A DNA stretch of 64,000 nucleotides from Methylophilales bacterium HTCC2181 (GCA_000168995.1 AAUX01000001.1:1-64000), one strand, 5' to 3'. Shown: positions 49,558 through 60,242, counted from the stretch's first letter. A program made the numbers and translations. The notes: generated by a model from the letters alone, not told the origin.

Positions 49558-52500
49558 ATGACACTTCCCGAAATCTCAATCAGAAGGCACGTTCTAGCTT
49601 GGATGATATCTGGTGTCTTTATTTTATTTGGTATTATCAGCATTCAAAAGATTGGTTTAGATCGCTTCCCAATGATTGAGTTTCCAGTACTTTCAGTTAC
49701 AACAACTCTTGAGGGAGCTAACCCTGAAATTATTGATGCAAGTATCACTAATATAATTGAAACTGCAGTTAATTCAACTACCGGCATTGAGTCAATCAAA
49801 TCGAGCTCATCACCAGGGGTTTCAGTTGTAACTATCACCTTCAATCTAGACAAAGATATAGAAGTTGCTTTCAATGAAATTCAATCTAAAGTCGGTCAAG
49901 TTGCTAGGCGACTACCTGATGATATTGTTCCTCCAGTAGTAAGGAAGGTGGAAACGAATGCCAGCCCTATTATGTGGCTTGGTTTTAGTGGCGACAGAAC
50001 GATACAGGACCTAAATTTATATGCTACCAATATTTTAAAAAAACAATTGGAAACAATCGATGGTGTTGGCGAGGTTAGAATTGGAGGAAGAAGAGATAGA
50101 ACAGTGAGAGTTAACTTAATAGTGGAGAAAATGTCAGCCCTTAATATTTCGGCAATTGACGTTGTAAATGCTTTTAATAGAGAGCACATACAATTACCTG
50201 GAGGGTACCTAGTAAAAGATCAGTCAGAGAAGATGTTCAAGCTTGATCTCGAATACCACCAAATAGAAAAATTAAATGACTTATTGGTTGCATACCGAAG
50301 TGATGGTCCGGTAAAAATTAAAGATATCGCAGAAGTTCAGGATGGTCTTGAAGACTATAGAGAAACAGCAAGATTTAACAGTCTGCCGTCCGTAGGCCTC
50401 GGTATTGTTAAGGTAGCTAACTCTAATACTGTTGAAATAATTAATAAAATAAAGCTTAAACTGGATAGCGATATACGGCCTAATCTACCTTTAGGTGTTA
50501 CGTTGGAAATATCCACAGATGATTCAGTTTTCATAAAAGCTATGGTGAAATCCTTGCAAAGCCATATTGTCGAAGGAACTATATTAGCAGCCTTTATAGT
50601 TCTTCTTTTTCTAATGTCCTTGAGATCAACATTTATCATTGCAGTAGCAATTCCAATCTCATTGCTAGGTGCTATAGCCGTCATGTACTTCTTTGGTTTC
50701 ACTTTTAATAGTATGACTCTGTTGGCATTAATTCTTTTAATTGGCGTTGTTGTTGATGACGCTATAGTCGTTTTAGAGAATATATTTAGGCATCATCATG
50801 AGTATGACGTCAATCCGTTTGATGCGTCAATCAATGGAAGTAAAGAGGTTGTTTTTGCTGTGCTTACCTCTACTATGGCTCTAGTTTGTATCTTTGCACC
50901 TGTGATATATATGGATGGCATTATAGGGCGATTCTTTGAGTCTTTTGCTGTAGTTGTTACTTCGGGCGTCTTAATTTCTTTGATTGTCTCGCTAACACTG
51001 ACCCCAATGCTATGTTCAAAATTTTTAATTAAAGAAAATTTTAATATTGGGTGGGACCAAAAAAAATTAAAAAAAAATATAATCGTAGAAAAACTTGAGG
51101 CATTCTTCAAAATTTTAGAAGATTCATACTCCAAAATTCTTGCCAGTACTTTAGATAATCGATGGAGAGTTCTTCTTTTAAGCTTTCTGATTGTATTGTT
51201 AAGCGGTTATTTTTTCGCAAATATCAATAAAGAATTAGTACCAGAAACTGATGAAAGTCGCTTCACCGTTCGCTTCAAAACTCCGTTAGGGTCAAACATA
51301 GACTATACCTACAGAAAGCTTTTGGAGATTGAAAATAAAATAAACACGCAAGAAGAAAGTATTGCAAGCGTCTTTTCTTCTATTGGCCTAGGAAGTCAAG
51401 GGCAAGTAAATAGTGGCTATATTAGTGTAAGGCTAATTGATAAGGACTTAAGAAAAAAAAGCCAAACTGAAATTATAAATAATTTAAAAACAGAATTTTC
51501 AATGCTTGCCGGAGTAAAAGCCTTTCCGGCAGGAGTTTCAATTGCGGGTGGGCAAAGATCTGAAAAATTAAAATTTTCTCTCATAGGTCCCAGTATTGAG
51601 AAAGTTGCTCAGTTTAGTAGCGAGCTCCAAAATAAGCTATCTGAGAACACAAAAATAGGAAAAATTGATCTTGATTTACAGCTTAACCTTCCGCAGCTTA
51701 TTCTTGATATTGATAGGGAAAAATCTAGCAGTCTGGGTATATCTGCTAGAGACATCGCTGAGTCAATTTCCGTCCTAAGCAATGGTTTAGATGTAGCAAG
51801 ATTTAATGATTACCCTGGTGACGGTCAGAGGTATGAAATTAGACTTAAGGCCAAAGAAGGTACCTTTCAAAAAACAAACGATCTTAATAAGATTTATTTA
51901 CGAAGCAAAAGTGGGGAATTAGTCAGACTTGATACCATCGCTTCCTTTACCGAGGTATTAGGACCTGCTGTTATTGGTAGGGAAAACCTACAATATTCTG
52001 CTAATTTTTATACCGATCCTTCTATACCACTCGGAGAAGCCATTCAATTGGTAAGTGACGTGAGTATGTCCATCCTCCCCAGTGACTATAAGATTGAACT
52101 CGATGGGCAAGCAAAAGAATTTGCAAAAACATCAAAAAATCTATTCTTTGTTTTTATTTTAGCAACCGTCTTACTCTATATGGTCCTAGCCAGCCTATTT
52201 AACTCTTTTTTTCAGCCTATTATTGTTATGCTAGCTCAACCTCTAGCTGTGGTTGGTGGTATTGCCTTGCTATGGCTAACAGGGAAAAGTCTAAATATTT
52301 ACTCTATGATTGGAATGGTTTTGCTTATTGGGTTGGTGGCGAAAAATTCTATTCTTCTAATAGACCTAACCAACCAACTCAGAGACAAAGGAAAGGAAAC
52401 AAATAAGGCTTTACTTGAGGCTTGTCCGGTAAGGCTTAGACCAGTATTAATGACTTCGTTAACACTTATTTTGGCATTACTTCCTGCCGCACTTGGTTTT

Positions 52501-52635
52501 GGGGCTGGGTCAGAGGAAAATGGGCCTTTAGCAATAGCTGTTATTGGCGGGATGATTTCATCAACACTACTAACCCTTATTGTAATTCCAGCAGCTTATT
52601 CATTATCGGCTCGATTTATCGACAAGAAATTATAG
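49558..52635 (+). CDS. RND multidrug efflux transporter (AcrB/MexB-like)
   Basis: A 1025-residue proton-driven pump with 12 helices and two large periplasmic loops. The proton-relay residues D400 and D401 (VVVDDAIVVLEN) and K929 (GLVAKNSILLI) are present. This is the HAE1/HME-like pattern, not the SecDF one. Substrates cannot be read from sequence. Its stop overlaps the converging symporter gene by six bases. Confidence 0.93.
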   Translation: MTLPEISIRRHVLAWMISGVFILFGIISIQKIGLDRFPMIEFPVLSVTTTLEGANPEIIDASITNIIETAVNSTTGIESIKSSSSPGVSVVTITFNLDKDIEVAFNEIQSKVGQVARRLPDDIVPPVVRKVETNASPIMWLGFSGDRTIQDLNLYATNILKKQLETIDGVGEVRIGGRRDRTVRVNLIVEKMSALNISAIDVVNAFNREHIQLPGGYLVKDQSEKMFKLDLEYHQIEKLNDLLVAYRSDGPVKIKDIAEVQDGLEDYRETARFNSLPSVGLGIVKVANSNTVEIINKIKLKLDSDIRPNLPLGVTLEISTDDSVFIKAMVKSLQSHIVEGTILAAFIVLLFLMSLRSTFIIAVAIPISLLGAIAVMYFFGFTFNSMTLLALILLIGVVVDDAIVVLENIFRHHHEYDVNPFDASINGSKEVVFAVLTSTMALVCIFAPVIYMDGIIGRFFESFAVVVTSGVLISLIVSLTLTPMLCSKFLIKENFNIGWDQKKLKKNIIVEKLEAFFKILEDSYSKILASTLDNRWRVLLLSFLIVLLSGYFFANINKELVPETDESRFTVRFKTPLGSNIDYTYRKLLEIENKINTQEESIASVFSSIGLGSQGQVNSGYISVRLIDKDLRKKSQTEIINNLKTEFSMLAGVKAFPAGVSIAGGQRSEKLKFSLIGPSIEKVAQFSSELQNKLSENTKIGKIDLDLQLNLPQLILDIDREKSSSLGISARDIAESISVLSNGLDVARFNDYPGDGQRYEIRLKAKEGTFQKTNDLNKIYLRSKSGELVRLDTIASFTEVLGPAVIGRENLQYSANFYTDPSIPLGEAIQLVSDVSMSILPSDYKIELDGQAKEFAKTSKNLFFVFILATVLLYMVLASLFNSFFQPIIVMLAQPLAVVGGIALLWLTGKSLNIYSMIGMVLLIGLVAKNSILLIDLTNQLRDKGKETNKALLEACPVRLRPVLMTSLTLILALLPAALGFGAGSEENGPLAIAVIGGMISSTLLTLIVIPAAYSLSARFIDKKL

Positions 52636-53850
52636 TTTTGTTACTTTTTGTACAATCAAGGAGCCAACCAAATCACCCTCTACATTAATTGTTGTTCTAA
52701 ATGTATCCAAAAGCCTATCCATAGGAAGAAGCAGGGCTAGTGCTTCAAGAGGAAGTCCAAGAACCTGGAGTACCATTGCCATGGTTACCATTCCAGCGCT
52801 AGGTATGCCAGGAGCGCCAATAGAAGCAACCATAGCTATAAAAAATAAAATGATCTGTTGTGAAAGGCTAAGATCTATCCCAACAAGGTTAGCAATAAAC
52901 AGTGCTGCGGCTGCTTCATAAAGTGCAGTACCGTCCATATTGATGGTCGCTCCTAATGGAAGCACGAAGTTTGCAATACTTTTTGGCACCTTAAAAGTAT
53001 TACACGCTACACTTAATGTAAGAGGAAGTGTAGCCGCACTAGAGCTAGTAGCAAATGCACTAATGAATGCAGGTCTGCCATTGCTCCATAAACTAAGGGG
53101 AGAAATTTTTGTAATGATAAAAAGTAAGGTAGGAATAATTAATAGGCCATGAATAAGCATAATCCCAATCACCGTAATAATAAAAATACTTAATTGGGAG
53201 AATAATTCACTAGATTGACTTTCAACCATCGTCACTAACAAAGAAAAAATTCCTATTGGTGCAAACATCATAATCCAATTTACAATTCTCATTATTACTT
53301 CGTACAAGCTTTCAAAAACTTTTTTTCCTGCTTGTATTTTCGTACCACCACCATTAAAGCTAGCTCCGATTAAAATAGAAAAAATAATGAGAGGAAGGAT
53401 ATTTCCTGAAGATAGTGATTGAAAAGGATTTACAAACAAACCCAAAATAAATTGCTTTAAAAATTCCATGATAGAAAGCGAGCTAGTTATCGCATTTTTC
53501 GCTTCTGGCCATGAATCCACGGTTATTCCGATGCCAGGCTTAACTAAATTCATTATTATTAAAGCCGTAAAAATTGCCAAAAACATAGTGCTAAAAAAAT
53601 AAAGGAGGGTATATTTCCAGATGGTGCTAGATTTTTTACTATTGCCAAGATTTGACACGCCCACCACAATAGAAAAAAATACCAATGGGACAAGAATCAT
53701 TTTTAATGAATTAATGAATAACTGCCCGATTATGACGTTTGCTTCAAGGAAAGCATTGTTCAAAGACCACAGTGGATAAATTTTTAAAAATAATCCAAAT
53801 GAAATTCCCATTAACGCTGCCAGGAAAATATTACGATTAATATTGTTCAT
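52630..53850 (-). CDS. Dicarboxylate/amino acid:cation symporter (GltP/DctA family)
   Basis: A 406-residue DAACS transporter. It has the serine-rich hairpin ATSSSAATLPLTL, the NMDGT motif, hairpin 2 APGIPSAGMV and the helix-8 motif DRLLDTFRTTINVEGD. The Asp and Arg equivalent to the archaeal aspartate transporter's D394 and R397 are kept. That suggests an acidic amino acid or C4-dicarboxylate substrate. The start overlaps the rsmB stop as TAATG. Confidence 0.93.
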   Translation of the reverse strand: MNNINRNIFLAALMGISFGLFLKIYPLWSLNNAFLEANVIIGQLFINSLKMILVPLVFFSIVVGVSNLGNSKKSSTIWKYTLLYFFSTMFLAIFTALIIMNLVKPGIGITVDSWPEAKNAITSSLSIMEFLKQFILGLFVNPFQSLSSGNILPLIIFSILIGASFNGGGTKIQAGKKVFESLYEVIMRIVNWIMMFAPIGIFSLLVTMVESQSSELFSQLSIFIITVIGIMLIHGLLIIPTLLFIITKISPLSLWSNGRPAFISAFATSSSAATLPLTLSVACNTFKVPKSIANFVLPLGATINMDGTALYEAAAALFIANLVGIDLSLSQQIILFFIAMVASIGAPGIPSAGMVTMAMVLQVLGLPLEALALLLPMDRLLDTFRTTINVEGDLVGSLIVQKVTKL

Positions 53851-55115
53851 TAAACTATACGCTCCATTAAAGCCCCAAAAAATCCATCAGTTTTATGCGT
53901 ATGAGGGTTGAGTTTTAAAAAGTCTCCTTCCCCAATATCAACTCCGCTTTTGGCCATAATAATATGCTGAGGAATTATTTTAAAGTGCTGATTATTTTCT
54001 AAAAATGTTGCGATTATATTTTCATTTTCATCATTTAAAATACTACAGGTTGCATAAACTAAATAACCGCCTTTTTTACATAATTTGGATGCAGCTTCCA
54101 AGATTGAGGCTTGCTTAATCGCTAATTCGGCAAGAGACTCCTCTGTTTGTCTCCACTTCAGGTCCGGGTTTCTTCTTAAGGTCCCAAACCCTGTGCAAGG
54201 TGCATCCACTAGAACACGGTCCAACTTATTCCTTAATCGCTTTATTTTTAAATCATTTTCATTAGAAATTCTTTGCATAGCAATATTTGATGCTCCTGAT
54301 CTCTTAAGTCTTTGTTTCATGTTTGCAAGACGTCTATCAGAGATATCAAAAGCGTAAATTCTTCCAGTATTCTTCATCAATGCTGACAAAGCCAAAGTCT
54401 TACCTCCTGCTCCTGCACAAAAATCAGCAACCATATGACCTCTTTTAACATCGAGTAATAGAGTTAAAAGCTGACTTCCTTCTTCCTGAACCTCTATAGC
54501 TCCACCTAAGAAAAGTGGGTGTTTTTGTATCGCTGTTCCTCTTGGCAGCGTAATGCCCTGTTTAGATAATTCTGTTTTCTTGATTTTAACTACTTCATCT
54601 GGAAAAGATAAGCGAAACTCATTAACAACATCTTGAACTGACAAAGTTTTCAACGAGTTAACACGCAATTGAAGTGTTGCTGGTGATAATAACGACGTGC
54701 CAAAAGCAATAGCTTCTTCTTCACCGTAATATAAAACTAATTTCGCCCATATCCAATCGGGTAGACTAAGCTTTGTTGGCCATGAATCGATATGGACTTT
54801 ATTTTTTTTCTTTTCTACTAACCATTCGATTTCATATTCGTCAGTCACTCCACTTAACTCTTTTATACTATGCCCCTTCAATACCAACAAATATACCAAA
54901 ATCATTTTTTTACAATGAGCATCTCCAACAATTTCCTCAAGTAATCTTTTGTTCCTAATTACGCCGTAATAGATTTCTGCAATGTCTGATCTATCGCTAC
55001 TTCCTAAATTTCGATTATTCTTAAAGTAATAACTTAGCTGCACGTCAGCAGGTAAATTTTTTATCAAGCTTTCACCTAAAATATCTGCACATGCCTTAAT
55101 AGCAAATCTATTCAT
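53850..55115 (-). CDS. rsmB: 16S rRNA (cytosine(967)-C5)-methyltransferase
   Basis: A 421-residue enzyme with an N-terminal NusB-like domain (about residues 1-130) and a SAM-dependent m5C methyltransferase domain. SAM-binding VADFCAGAGGKTLAL, catalytic-loop VDAPCTGFGTLRRNPDLKW and the second cysteine in YATCSI are all present. It overlaps the gene before it by eight bases. Confidence 0.95.
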   Translation of the reverse strand: MNRFAIKACADILGESLIKNLPADVQLSYYFKNNRNLGSSDRSDIAEIYYGVIRNKRLLEEIVGDAHCKKMILVYLLVLKGHSIKELSGVTDEYEIEWLVEKKKNKVHIDSWPTKLSLPDWIWAKLVLYYGEEEAIAFGTSLLSPATLQLRVNSLKTLSVQDVVNEFRLSFPDEVVKIKKTELSKQGITLPRGTAIQKHPLFLGGAIEVQEEGSQLLTLLLDVKRGHMVADFCAGAGGKTLALSALMKNTGRIYAFDISDRRLANMKQRLKRSGASNIAMQRISNENDLKIKRLRNKLDRVLVDAPCTGFGTLRRNPDLKWRQTEESLAELAIKQASILEAASKLCKKGGYLVYATCSILNDENENIIATFLENNQHFKIIPQHIIMAKSGVDIGEGDFLKLNPHTHKTDGFFGALMERIV

Positions 55116-56160
55116 TTTTTATTGCCTTTAACGTAATTATTTCTTGCATGATTACACTCAAATCGTCCTGAGTTATTGAAATTTTTATCGGAAGGTATCC
55201 GTATTTTTCAGAAAGCCATAAATCAATTCGTTCTTGATCCTCGTAATTAAACTTGGCAATATGAATTGCCTTCAATTCTCCCTCACGAGTATATAGTATC
55301 TCTTCATCAACATAATGATAATCATATACTTTTAGGCGCCTTCCATTAGTAATAGGTATTTGCATTCTATCCAGTGGATCAAGGAACATAAATTGAAACA
55401 TAAAGCTTAACTGATCTTGTGACCCATCAATTAAAGAATAGGACTGTTCTAACTCTTCTTTTTGTCTACAATGCAGGGTTTTATCTACCCAGTCAAAAAA
55501 TGCTTCATTTATTCTTTCTGGTCCATGTTGGTATAAGTAATAATTTGGTTTTAAACCTTCTTCAGATATATTTCCCCTACTTGTTTGTATTAACGGGTTA
55601 GAATAAATGATTGATGTTAGGCCTGTAGCTGAAGCCTTATATTGAATATTATATTTATCATCCACTACATCATAAGTAATAACGAGCTTACCCACCTCAT
55701 CAAATCTTTGTTTGTACACTTTTCCTGAACTTCTACCAAATGGATCTAGTGCTCTTAAACTACCCTTGTTAGGTCCTAAATCATAGGAAACTTTATATTC
55801 GAGAAGTAGTGACTCTATTGTTTCTCCATAACTTTTTGTTTCTTCTGGTGTCTGAATTTCTTCTATTGGACTACACAATTCGCATAGATTTTCTCTCAAA
55901 TAATGATCTTTTTTAATACCTTCAGGCGCCTCTTCTTGATTATTTTTTTTGGGTCTTATCAATATCTCTTTAAGTTCTTCTACTTTTACTTTTTTTTTCT
56001 TAATATTCAAACTTAATTTTTTTTCAGGAAATTGAGTCAATTCCACAGTTGTTAATTGGTTTTCTTTGAAAGAATTAAATGAAAAATTTATTTTTGAGAA
56101 AAAAATTGCATGAATTAAAAATGACACCAATATGGCAAAAAACATAATAGAACGTTTCAT
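55108..56160 (-). CDS. DUF3108 protein with N-terminal membrane anchor
   Basis: A 350-residue protein. One N-terminal hydrophobic segment (about residues 5-25) is followed by a charged linker with a CxxC (LCELCSPIEE). The C-terminal DUF3108-like domain starts near residue 115 (LLEYKVSYDLGPNKGSLRA). The anchor plus basic/acidic linker resembles TonB-like inner-membrane proteins. Function unknown. It lies between rsmB and a second DUF3108 gene. Confidence 0.78.
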   Translation of the reverse strand: MKRSIMFFAILVSFLIHAIFFSKINFSFNSFKENQLTTVELTQFPEKKLSLNIKKKKVKVEELKEILIRPKKNNQEEAPEGIKKDHYLRENLCELCSPIEEIQTPEETKSYGETIESLLLEYKVSYDLGPNKGSLRALDPFGRSSGKVYKQRFDEVGKLVITYDVVDDKYNIQYKASATGLTSIIYSNPLIQTSRGNISEEGLKPNYYLYQHGPERINEAFFDWVDKTLHCRQKEELEQSYSLIDGSQDQLSFMFQFMFLDPLDRMQIPITNGRRLKVYDYHYVDEEILYTREGELKAIHIAKFNYEDQERIDLWLSEKYGYLPIKISITQDDLSVIMQEIITLKAIKNE

Positions 56161-56163
56161 AGC

Positions 56164-56874
56164 CTATAATTGTAAGCTTGTGCTAATTAGGTTCTGCTCA
56201 ATTAGTAAACCAAAGTCTGTTTGTATTTTTAATTTTATTGGAATACGAAAATTGTCTTTTGAAATCCAGACATAATGCGTTGAGCTATCTCTTCCTATAA
56301 TGCTCCCCTCGAACAAATCAGCTTGTATAAATTTTTCATTTATTTTTACGGCCTCCTGCTTAAGTTTCTTATACCTATATATTCGGACTTTTTTCCCTTC
56401 TAATATTGTAAAGTTATAAATAGCGTTATTGGTCTTTATAAAATTAAATTGATATAAGTAAACAACTAAATCTAATATTCCTGGAGGTAATTTCTTTTTG
56501 ATTACTTGCTCTTTATAGTTTGTTGTAATTAGGCTTTTATTATATAAAAATTTTGACTTAATATTTTTACTTGGTTTTTTTACGTTTATAAATTCGAAAC
56601 TATTTGGCTTAAATCCCTTTTTATCGATTCTTCCTTGACTCAGCAACTTTCTATCTCCAAGAAGCTTTAATATACCTGCTGCATATGTTGTTGCCTCCAG
56701 ACGATAGAGTCCTTTGGTTTCAGTAAATGTGACGCCAATTTCACCAACATTTTTTTTTGCATGTATGAGTTCATATTTAATATCAAATTTAGCCGGAAAA
56801 TCTTTTGAAAAAAGATTTACAGATATTAATAAAATGCATATGCAGAGATAATTAGATATATTGAACCGGCACAT
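56164..56874 (-). CDS. DUF3108 periplasmic protein
   Basis: A 236-residue protein with a signal peptide (about residues 1-23) and then a DUF3108 domain ([20 protein letters not shown] to the C-terminus). It begins inside the last codons of purM, overlapping by 23 bases in another frame. Related to its downstream neighbour, so probably an old duplication. Function unknown; an envelope role fits the signal peptide. Confidence 0.8.
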   Translation of the reverse strand: MCRFNISNYLCICILLISVNLFSKDFPAKFDIKYELIHAKKNVGEIGVTFTETKGLYRLEATTYAAGILKLLGDRKLLSQGRIDKKGFKPNSFEFINVKKPSKNIKSKFLYNKSLITTNYKEQVIKKKLPPGILDLVVYLYQFNFIKTNNAIYNFTILEGKKVRIYRYKKLKQEAVKINEKFIQADLFEGSIIGRDSSTHYVWISKDNFRIPIKLKIQTDFGLLIEQNLISTSLQL

Positions 56875-57901
56875 CGTTATTGCTTATTTTTTTTACTTCC
56901 CCAATTACAAAAACCTCTTCGCCTGATGCCTTTAGTATTTCAGTTGCTTTCTCTACATCATCTTTAGCGACCATTATGGCCATTCCTATCCCACAATTAA
57001 ATGTCTTATATAATTCAATATCATTTAATCCTGCTTCATCTTTAAGCCATTCAAATAACAAAGGTAGCTTCCATGATTTTTTGTCAATTACTGCAGACAA
57101 GCCTTTTGGTAGAATTCTTGGTATATTCTCTGTTATGCCACCCCCAGTTATATGAGCCATAGCTCGTATTTCAATTGATTCAATTAATTTTAAAATTGAT
57201 TTAACATATATTTTAGTTGGTGTCATCAGCACGTTAGCCAAAGTACTTCCATCAAAGTTACTTTGTAAGTCAATATGGTTTGTGGTTATAACCTTACGAA
57301 TTAAAGAATACCCATTTGAGTGAGCCCCTGATGAAGCAATACCTAAAATGATATCGCCTGCCTGAACAGATGACCCATCGATAATTTTTTCTTTTTCTAC
57401 TGCACCAACACAGAATCCTGCAAGATCATATTCACCACTAGGATACATTCCTGGCATTTCAGCCGTCTCTCCACCGACTAGCGAACAATTAGCTAATAAA
57501 CATCCGTCTGCAATTCCCTTAATAATAATTGTAGCGGTATCTATATCAAGCTTTCCACATGCGTAATAATCTAAAAAAAACAGCGGTTCTGCACCTTGCA
57601 CTAAAATATCATTGACGCACATAGCCACTAAGTCCTGACCGATCGTGTCGTGCTGATTAAGCTCATAGGCTAATTTAAGTTTTGTGCCAACCCCATCGGT
57701 CCCAGATACGAGAACGGGCTTATTATATTTTTCTGGAATTTCAAATAATGAACCGAATCCACCTAGACTACCAATCGATTCTTTTCTGCTTGTTTTTTTT
57801 GCAAAAGGCTTAATGTTGTGGATTAATTGATCTCCTGCCTCAATATCGACCCCTGCATCTTTGTAAGAAATACTTTTTTTCTCTGTAGATTTTTCTGACA
57901 A
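56852..57901 (-). CDS. purM: Phosphoribosylformylglycinamidine cyclo-ligase
   Basis: Fifth step of purine synthesis, making AIR from FGAM; 349 residues. The N-terminus [18 protein letters not shown] and the ATP-binding [20 protein letters not shown] are typical. The start is TTG at 57899-57901 with GAGGAAA nine bases upstream. No ATG fits the family N-terminus. purN, which often follows purM, is absent here. Confidence 0.96.
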   Translation of the reverse strand: MSEKSTEKKSISYKDAGVDIEAGDQLIHNIKPFAKKTSRKESIGSLGGFGSLFEIPEKYNKPVLVSGTDGVGTKLKLAYELNQHDTIGQDLVAMCVNDILVQGAEPLFFLDYYACGKLDIDTATIIIKGIADGCLLANCSLVGGETAEMPGMYPSGEYDLAGFCVGAVEKEKIIDGSSVQAGDIILGIASSGAHSNGYSLIRKVITTNHIDLQSNFDGSTLANVLMTPTKIYVKSILKLIESIEIRAMAHITGGGITENIPRILPKGLSAVIDKKSWKLPLLFEWLKDEAGLNDIELYKTFNCGIGMAIMVAKDDVEKATEILKASGEEVFVIGEVKKISNNDVPVQYI

Positions 57902-57991
57902 TGGTTATTTCCTCATATTTAATTGACTGCATTACGTATAGTATAATTTTAACTGATATTACCTCTTTATTAACACTTTCTAAAAGGCTAT

Positions 57992-58585
57992 ATGGATCAA
58001 CTTCTACTTAATATTCATCCTGTACCGAAAAAAACTATGGGTAATTTTATAGTAGGGAAAAATGCTGAGTGTTTAAACTCTATTGAAAGGCTTATAAAAT
58101 CTACTGATCATTTCTTTATTTATATTTGGGGTGAAAGTGGTAGTGGAAAATCACACTTAGCATCCGCCTTACGAGAAAAAAATGTAAAAGTCGTCGAGGA
58201 TGTTGAAAACTTCGACAATGATCAGCAAATAGAATTATTTAATCTTTTTAATAAATCAAAAAAGCTGCGTAACAAATTAGTTATTACTGGAAACGATGCT
58301 CCGAATAAGATGAATCTCAGGCCAGATCTTGCAAGTAGGTTGAGTTGGGAGCTAGTTTACCAAATTAAGCCATTAACTGATGAGGAAAAAAAAGTTGCCT
58401 TAGAATATTATGCTATGCAGAAAGGTATGTCTTTTGATAGAAAAATAATATCTTATTGTATGGCAAATCTCAAAAGAGACCTCCCTTCCCTTATTTCAAC
58501 TCTAGACGCATTAGATGAATGGTCTTTAAAAGCAAAAAGGCCAATCACAATCCCACTTTTAATTCAGCTTCTGAAAAAAAGATAA
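57992..58585 (+). CDS. hda: DnaA regulatory inactivator Hda
   Basis: A 197-residue AAA+ protein that stimulates ATP hydrolysis by DnaA while bound to the beta clamp. The N-terminal clamp-binding sequence is QLLLNI. Walker A is GESGSGKSHL. A sensor-like Arg cluster RPDLASRLSW is present. The gene is divergent from purM with 90 bases between, a common betaproteobacterial arrangement. Confidence 0.93.
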   Translation: MDQLLLNIHPVPKKTMGNFIVGKNAECLNSIERLIKSTDHFFIYIWGESGSGKSHLASALREKNVKVVEDVENFDNDQQIELFNLFNKSKKLRNKLVITGNDAPNKMNLRPDLASRLSWELVYQIKPLTDEEKKVALEYYAMQKGMSFDRKIISYCMANLKRDLPSLISTLDALDEWSLKAKRPITIPLLIQLLKKR

Positions 58586-58616
58586 TGATTGGGCGATCAT
58601 CTTGAAGAGGAATTCT

Positions 58617-60167
58617 TTAATTTCTTATAAGATAATCAAATGCACCGAGTGCTGCCTTTGAACCTTCTCCCATAGCAATAATAATTTGTTTATATGGAAC
58701 GGTTGTCACATCCCCTGCTGCAAAAACTCCTGGTAAAGATGTTGCACCATGATCATTAATTTGGATTTCACCGTATTTACTTAATTCAATCATGCCATTT
58801 ACCCAATCAGTGTTGGGTACTAATCCAATTTGGATAAATATTCCCTCAATATCCAACTGCTTTTCTTCTTTGGAAACTCTGTCAATAAATTTGATATGAG
58901 TCACTTTATCCCCACCGTAGATCTCATTTGTCTGAACATTCATTAATATGTCAACATTTTTTAGTGTTTTTAATCTATCGACCAATACTTGATCTGCTTT
59001 TAATTCAGGAGCAAACTCTAAAACGGTAACATGCCCAACAATGCCAGCTAAATCAATTGCTGCTTCAATACCTGAATTTCCTCCCCCTACTACAGCAACA
59101 TTTTTACCCTTAAATAAGGGTCCATCACAATGCGGACAGTAAGCTACGCCCTTACCTTTAAATTCTTTTTCACCTGGCACTCCTAGCTCTTTCCATCGAG
59201 CACCTGTTGCAATGATAATTGATTTACTCTCAAGCTTTCCTCCGCTCTCAAGCTCTAGTTCGTAATGAGAGTTTTCTTTTTTAGATAGCTTTTTAGCTTT
59301 TTGCAAATTGATTATATCTACATCATATTCTTTAACATGTTCCTCTAATGCCGCAACTAATTTTGGACCTTCGGTAGCCCTAACTGATATGAAATTTTCA
59401 ATGCCAAGGGTATCCATAACCTGTCCGCCAAATCGCTCTGCCACAAGGCCTGTTCTAATTCCTTTTCTTGCTGCATATACAGCAGCAGATGCTCCTGCCG
59501 GACCTCCGCCCACAATAAGCATATCAAACGGCTTCATTGTTGATAGCTTTTCAGCTGCTTTGTCAGAAGCTGTTATATCAATTTTATTAATAATTTCCTC
59601 AAGATCCATCCTACCCTGCCCAAACTCTTTACCATTTAAATGTATAGTTGGAACAGACATAATTTTTTTATCGTTTATTTCATTTTGAAATAATGCGCCA
59701 TCAATCATACAATGACTGATGCCAGGATTTAAGAGTGACAGCACATTTAATGCCTGAACTACATCGGGGCAGTTATGACAGCTCAGGGAAATATAAGTCT
59801 CAAAATTAAATTGTCCCTTAATATTTTTAATTTGCTCAATTTGCTCATCAGATATTTTTACTGGGTAACCACCGACTTGTAATAGTGCCAGCACCAACGA
59901 TGTGAATTCATGTCCCATAGGTATGCCTGCAAATTGAATACCAGATACCTCATCAGGTTTATTGACTTTGAATGAAGGGGTCCTTTCATCACTATCTTTA
60001 TGAACGTTTAGAGATATTTTATTTGACATGCCAGATAACTCTTCCAATAGATCTACCATGGAAGTAGATGAAGTTTGGTCGTCGATATAGGCATCTAAAA
60101 CCACAGGGGTTTCTATTTTTGTCAAATATTGATTTAACTGCTCTTTAATTTTTGAATCGAGTGACAT
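58617..60167 (-). CDS. ahpF: Alkyl hydroperoxide reductase subunit F
   Basis: FAD-dependent reductase that recycles AhpC with NADH; 516 residues. The N-terminal double thioredoxin fold holds C130 and C133 (SCHNCPDV). The FAD motif is [10 protein letters not shown], the C-terminal redox pair AYCPHCDGP and the NAD motif [12 protein letters not shown] strong hairpin and a 7-base repeat separate it from ahpC. Confidence 0.97.
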   Translation of the reverse strand: MSLDSKIKEQLNQYLTKIETPVVLDAYIDDQTSSTSMVDLLEELSGMSNKISLNVHKDSDERTPSFKVNKPDEVSGIQFAGIPMGHEFTSLVLALLQVGGYPVKISDEQIEQIKNIKGQFNFETYISLSCHNCPDVVQALNVLSLLNPGISHCMIDGALFQNEINDKKIMSVPTIHLNGKEFGQGRMDLEEIINKIDITASDKAAEKLSTMKPFDMLIVGGGPAGASAAVYAARKGIRTGLVAERFGGQVMDTLGIENFISVRATEGPKLVAALEEHVKEYDVDIINLQKAKKLSKKENSHYELELESGGKLESKSIIIATGARWKELGVPGEKEFKGKGVAYCPHCDGPLFKGKNVAVVGGGNSGIEAAIDLAGIVGHVTVLEFAPELKADQVLVDRLKTLKNVDILMNVQTNEIYGGDKVTHIKFIDRVSKEEKQLDIEGIFIQIGLVPNTDWVNGMIELSKYGEIQINDHGATSLPGVFAAGDVTTVPYKQIIIAMGEGSKAALGAFDYLIRN

Positions 60168-60180
60168 TTTTTTTCTTTTC

Positions 60181-60203
60181 AGTTATTAGTTATTAGTTAT
60201 TAG
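60181..60203. repeat. Tandem 7-base repeat in the ahpC-ahpF gap
   Basis: Three full copies and a partial copy of AGTTATT lie immediately upstream of the ahpF start region. Copy-number changes would alter the spacing between the hairpin and the ahpF ribosome binding site without touching a coding frame. Confidence 0.85.
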
Positions 60204-60210
60204 GGCAAAA

Positions 60211-60242
60211 TTAATTGGGGCCGGAATGCCGGCTCCAATTAA
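60211..60242 (-). terminator. Strong hairpin after ahpC
   Basis: Fourteen-base arms 60211-60224 and 60229-60242 with a four-base loop make a GC-rich core flanked by TTAATTGG/CCAATTAA. On the minus strand there is one A-C mismatch. A modest T tract (AATTTTG) follows. Likely a partial terminator or mRNA 3'-end stabiliser that makes ahpC mRNA more abundant than ahpCF mRNA. Confidence 0.75.
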
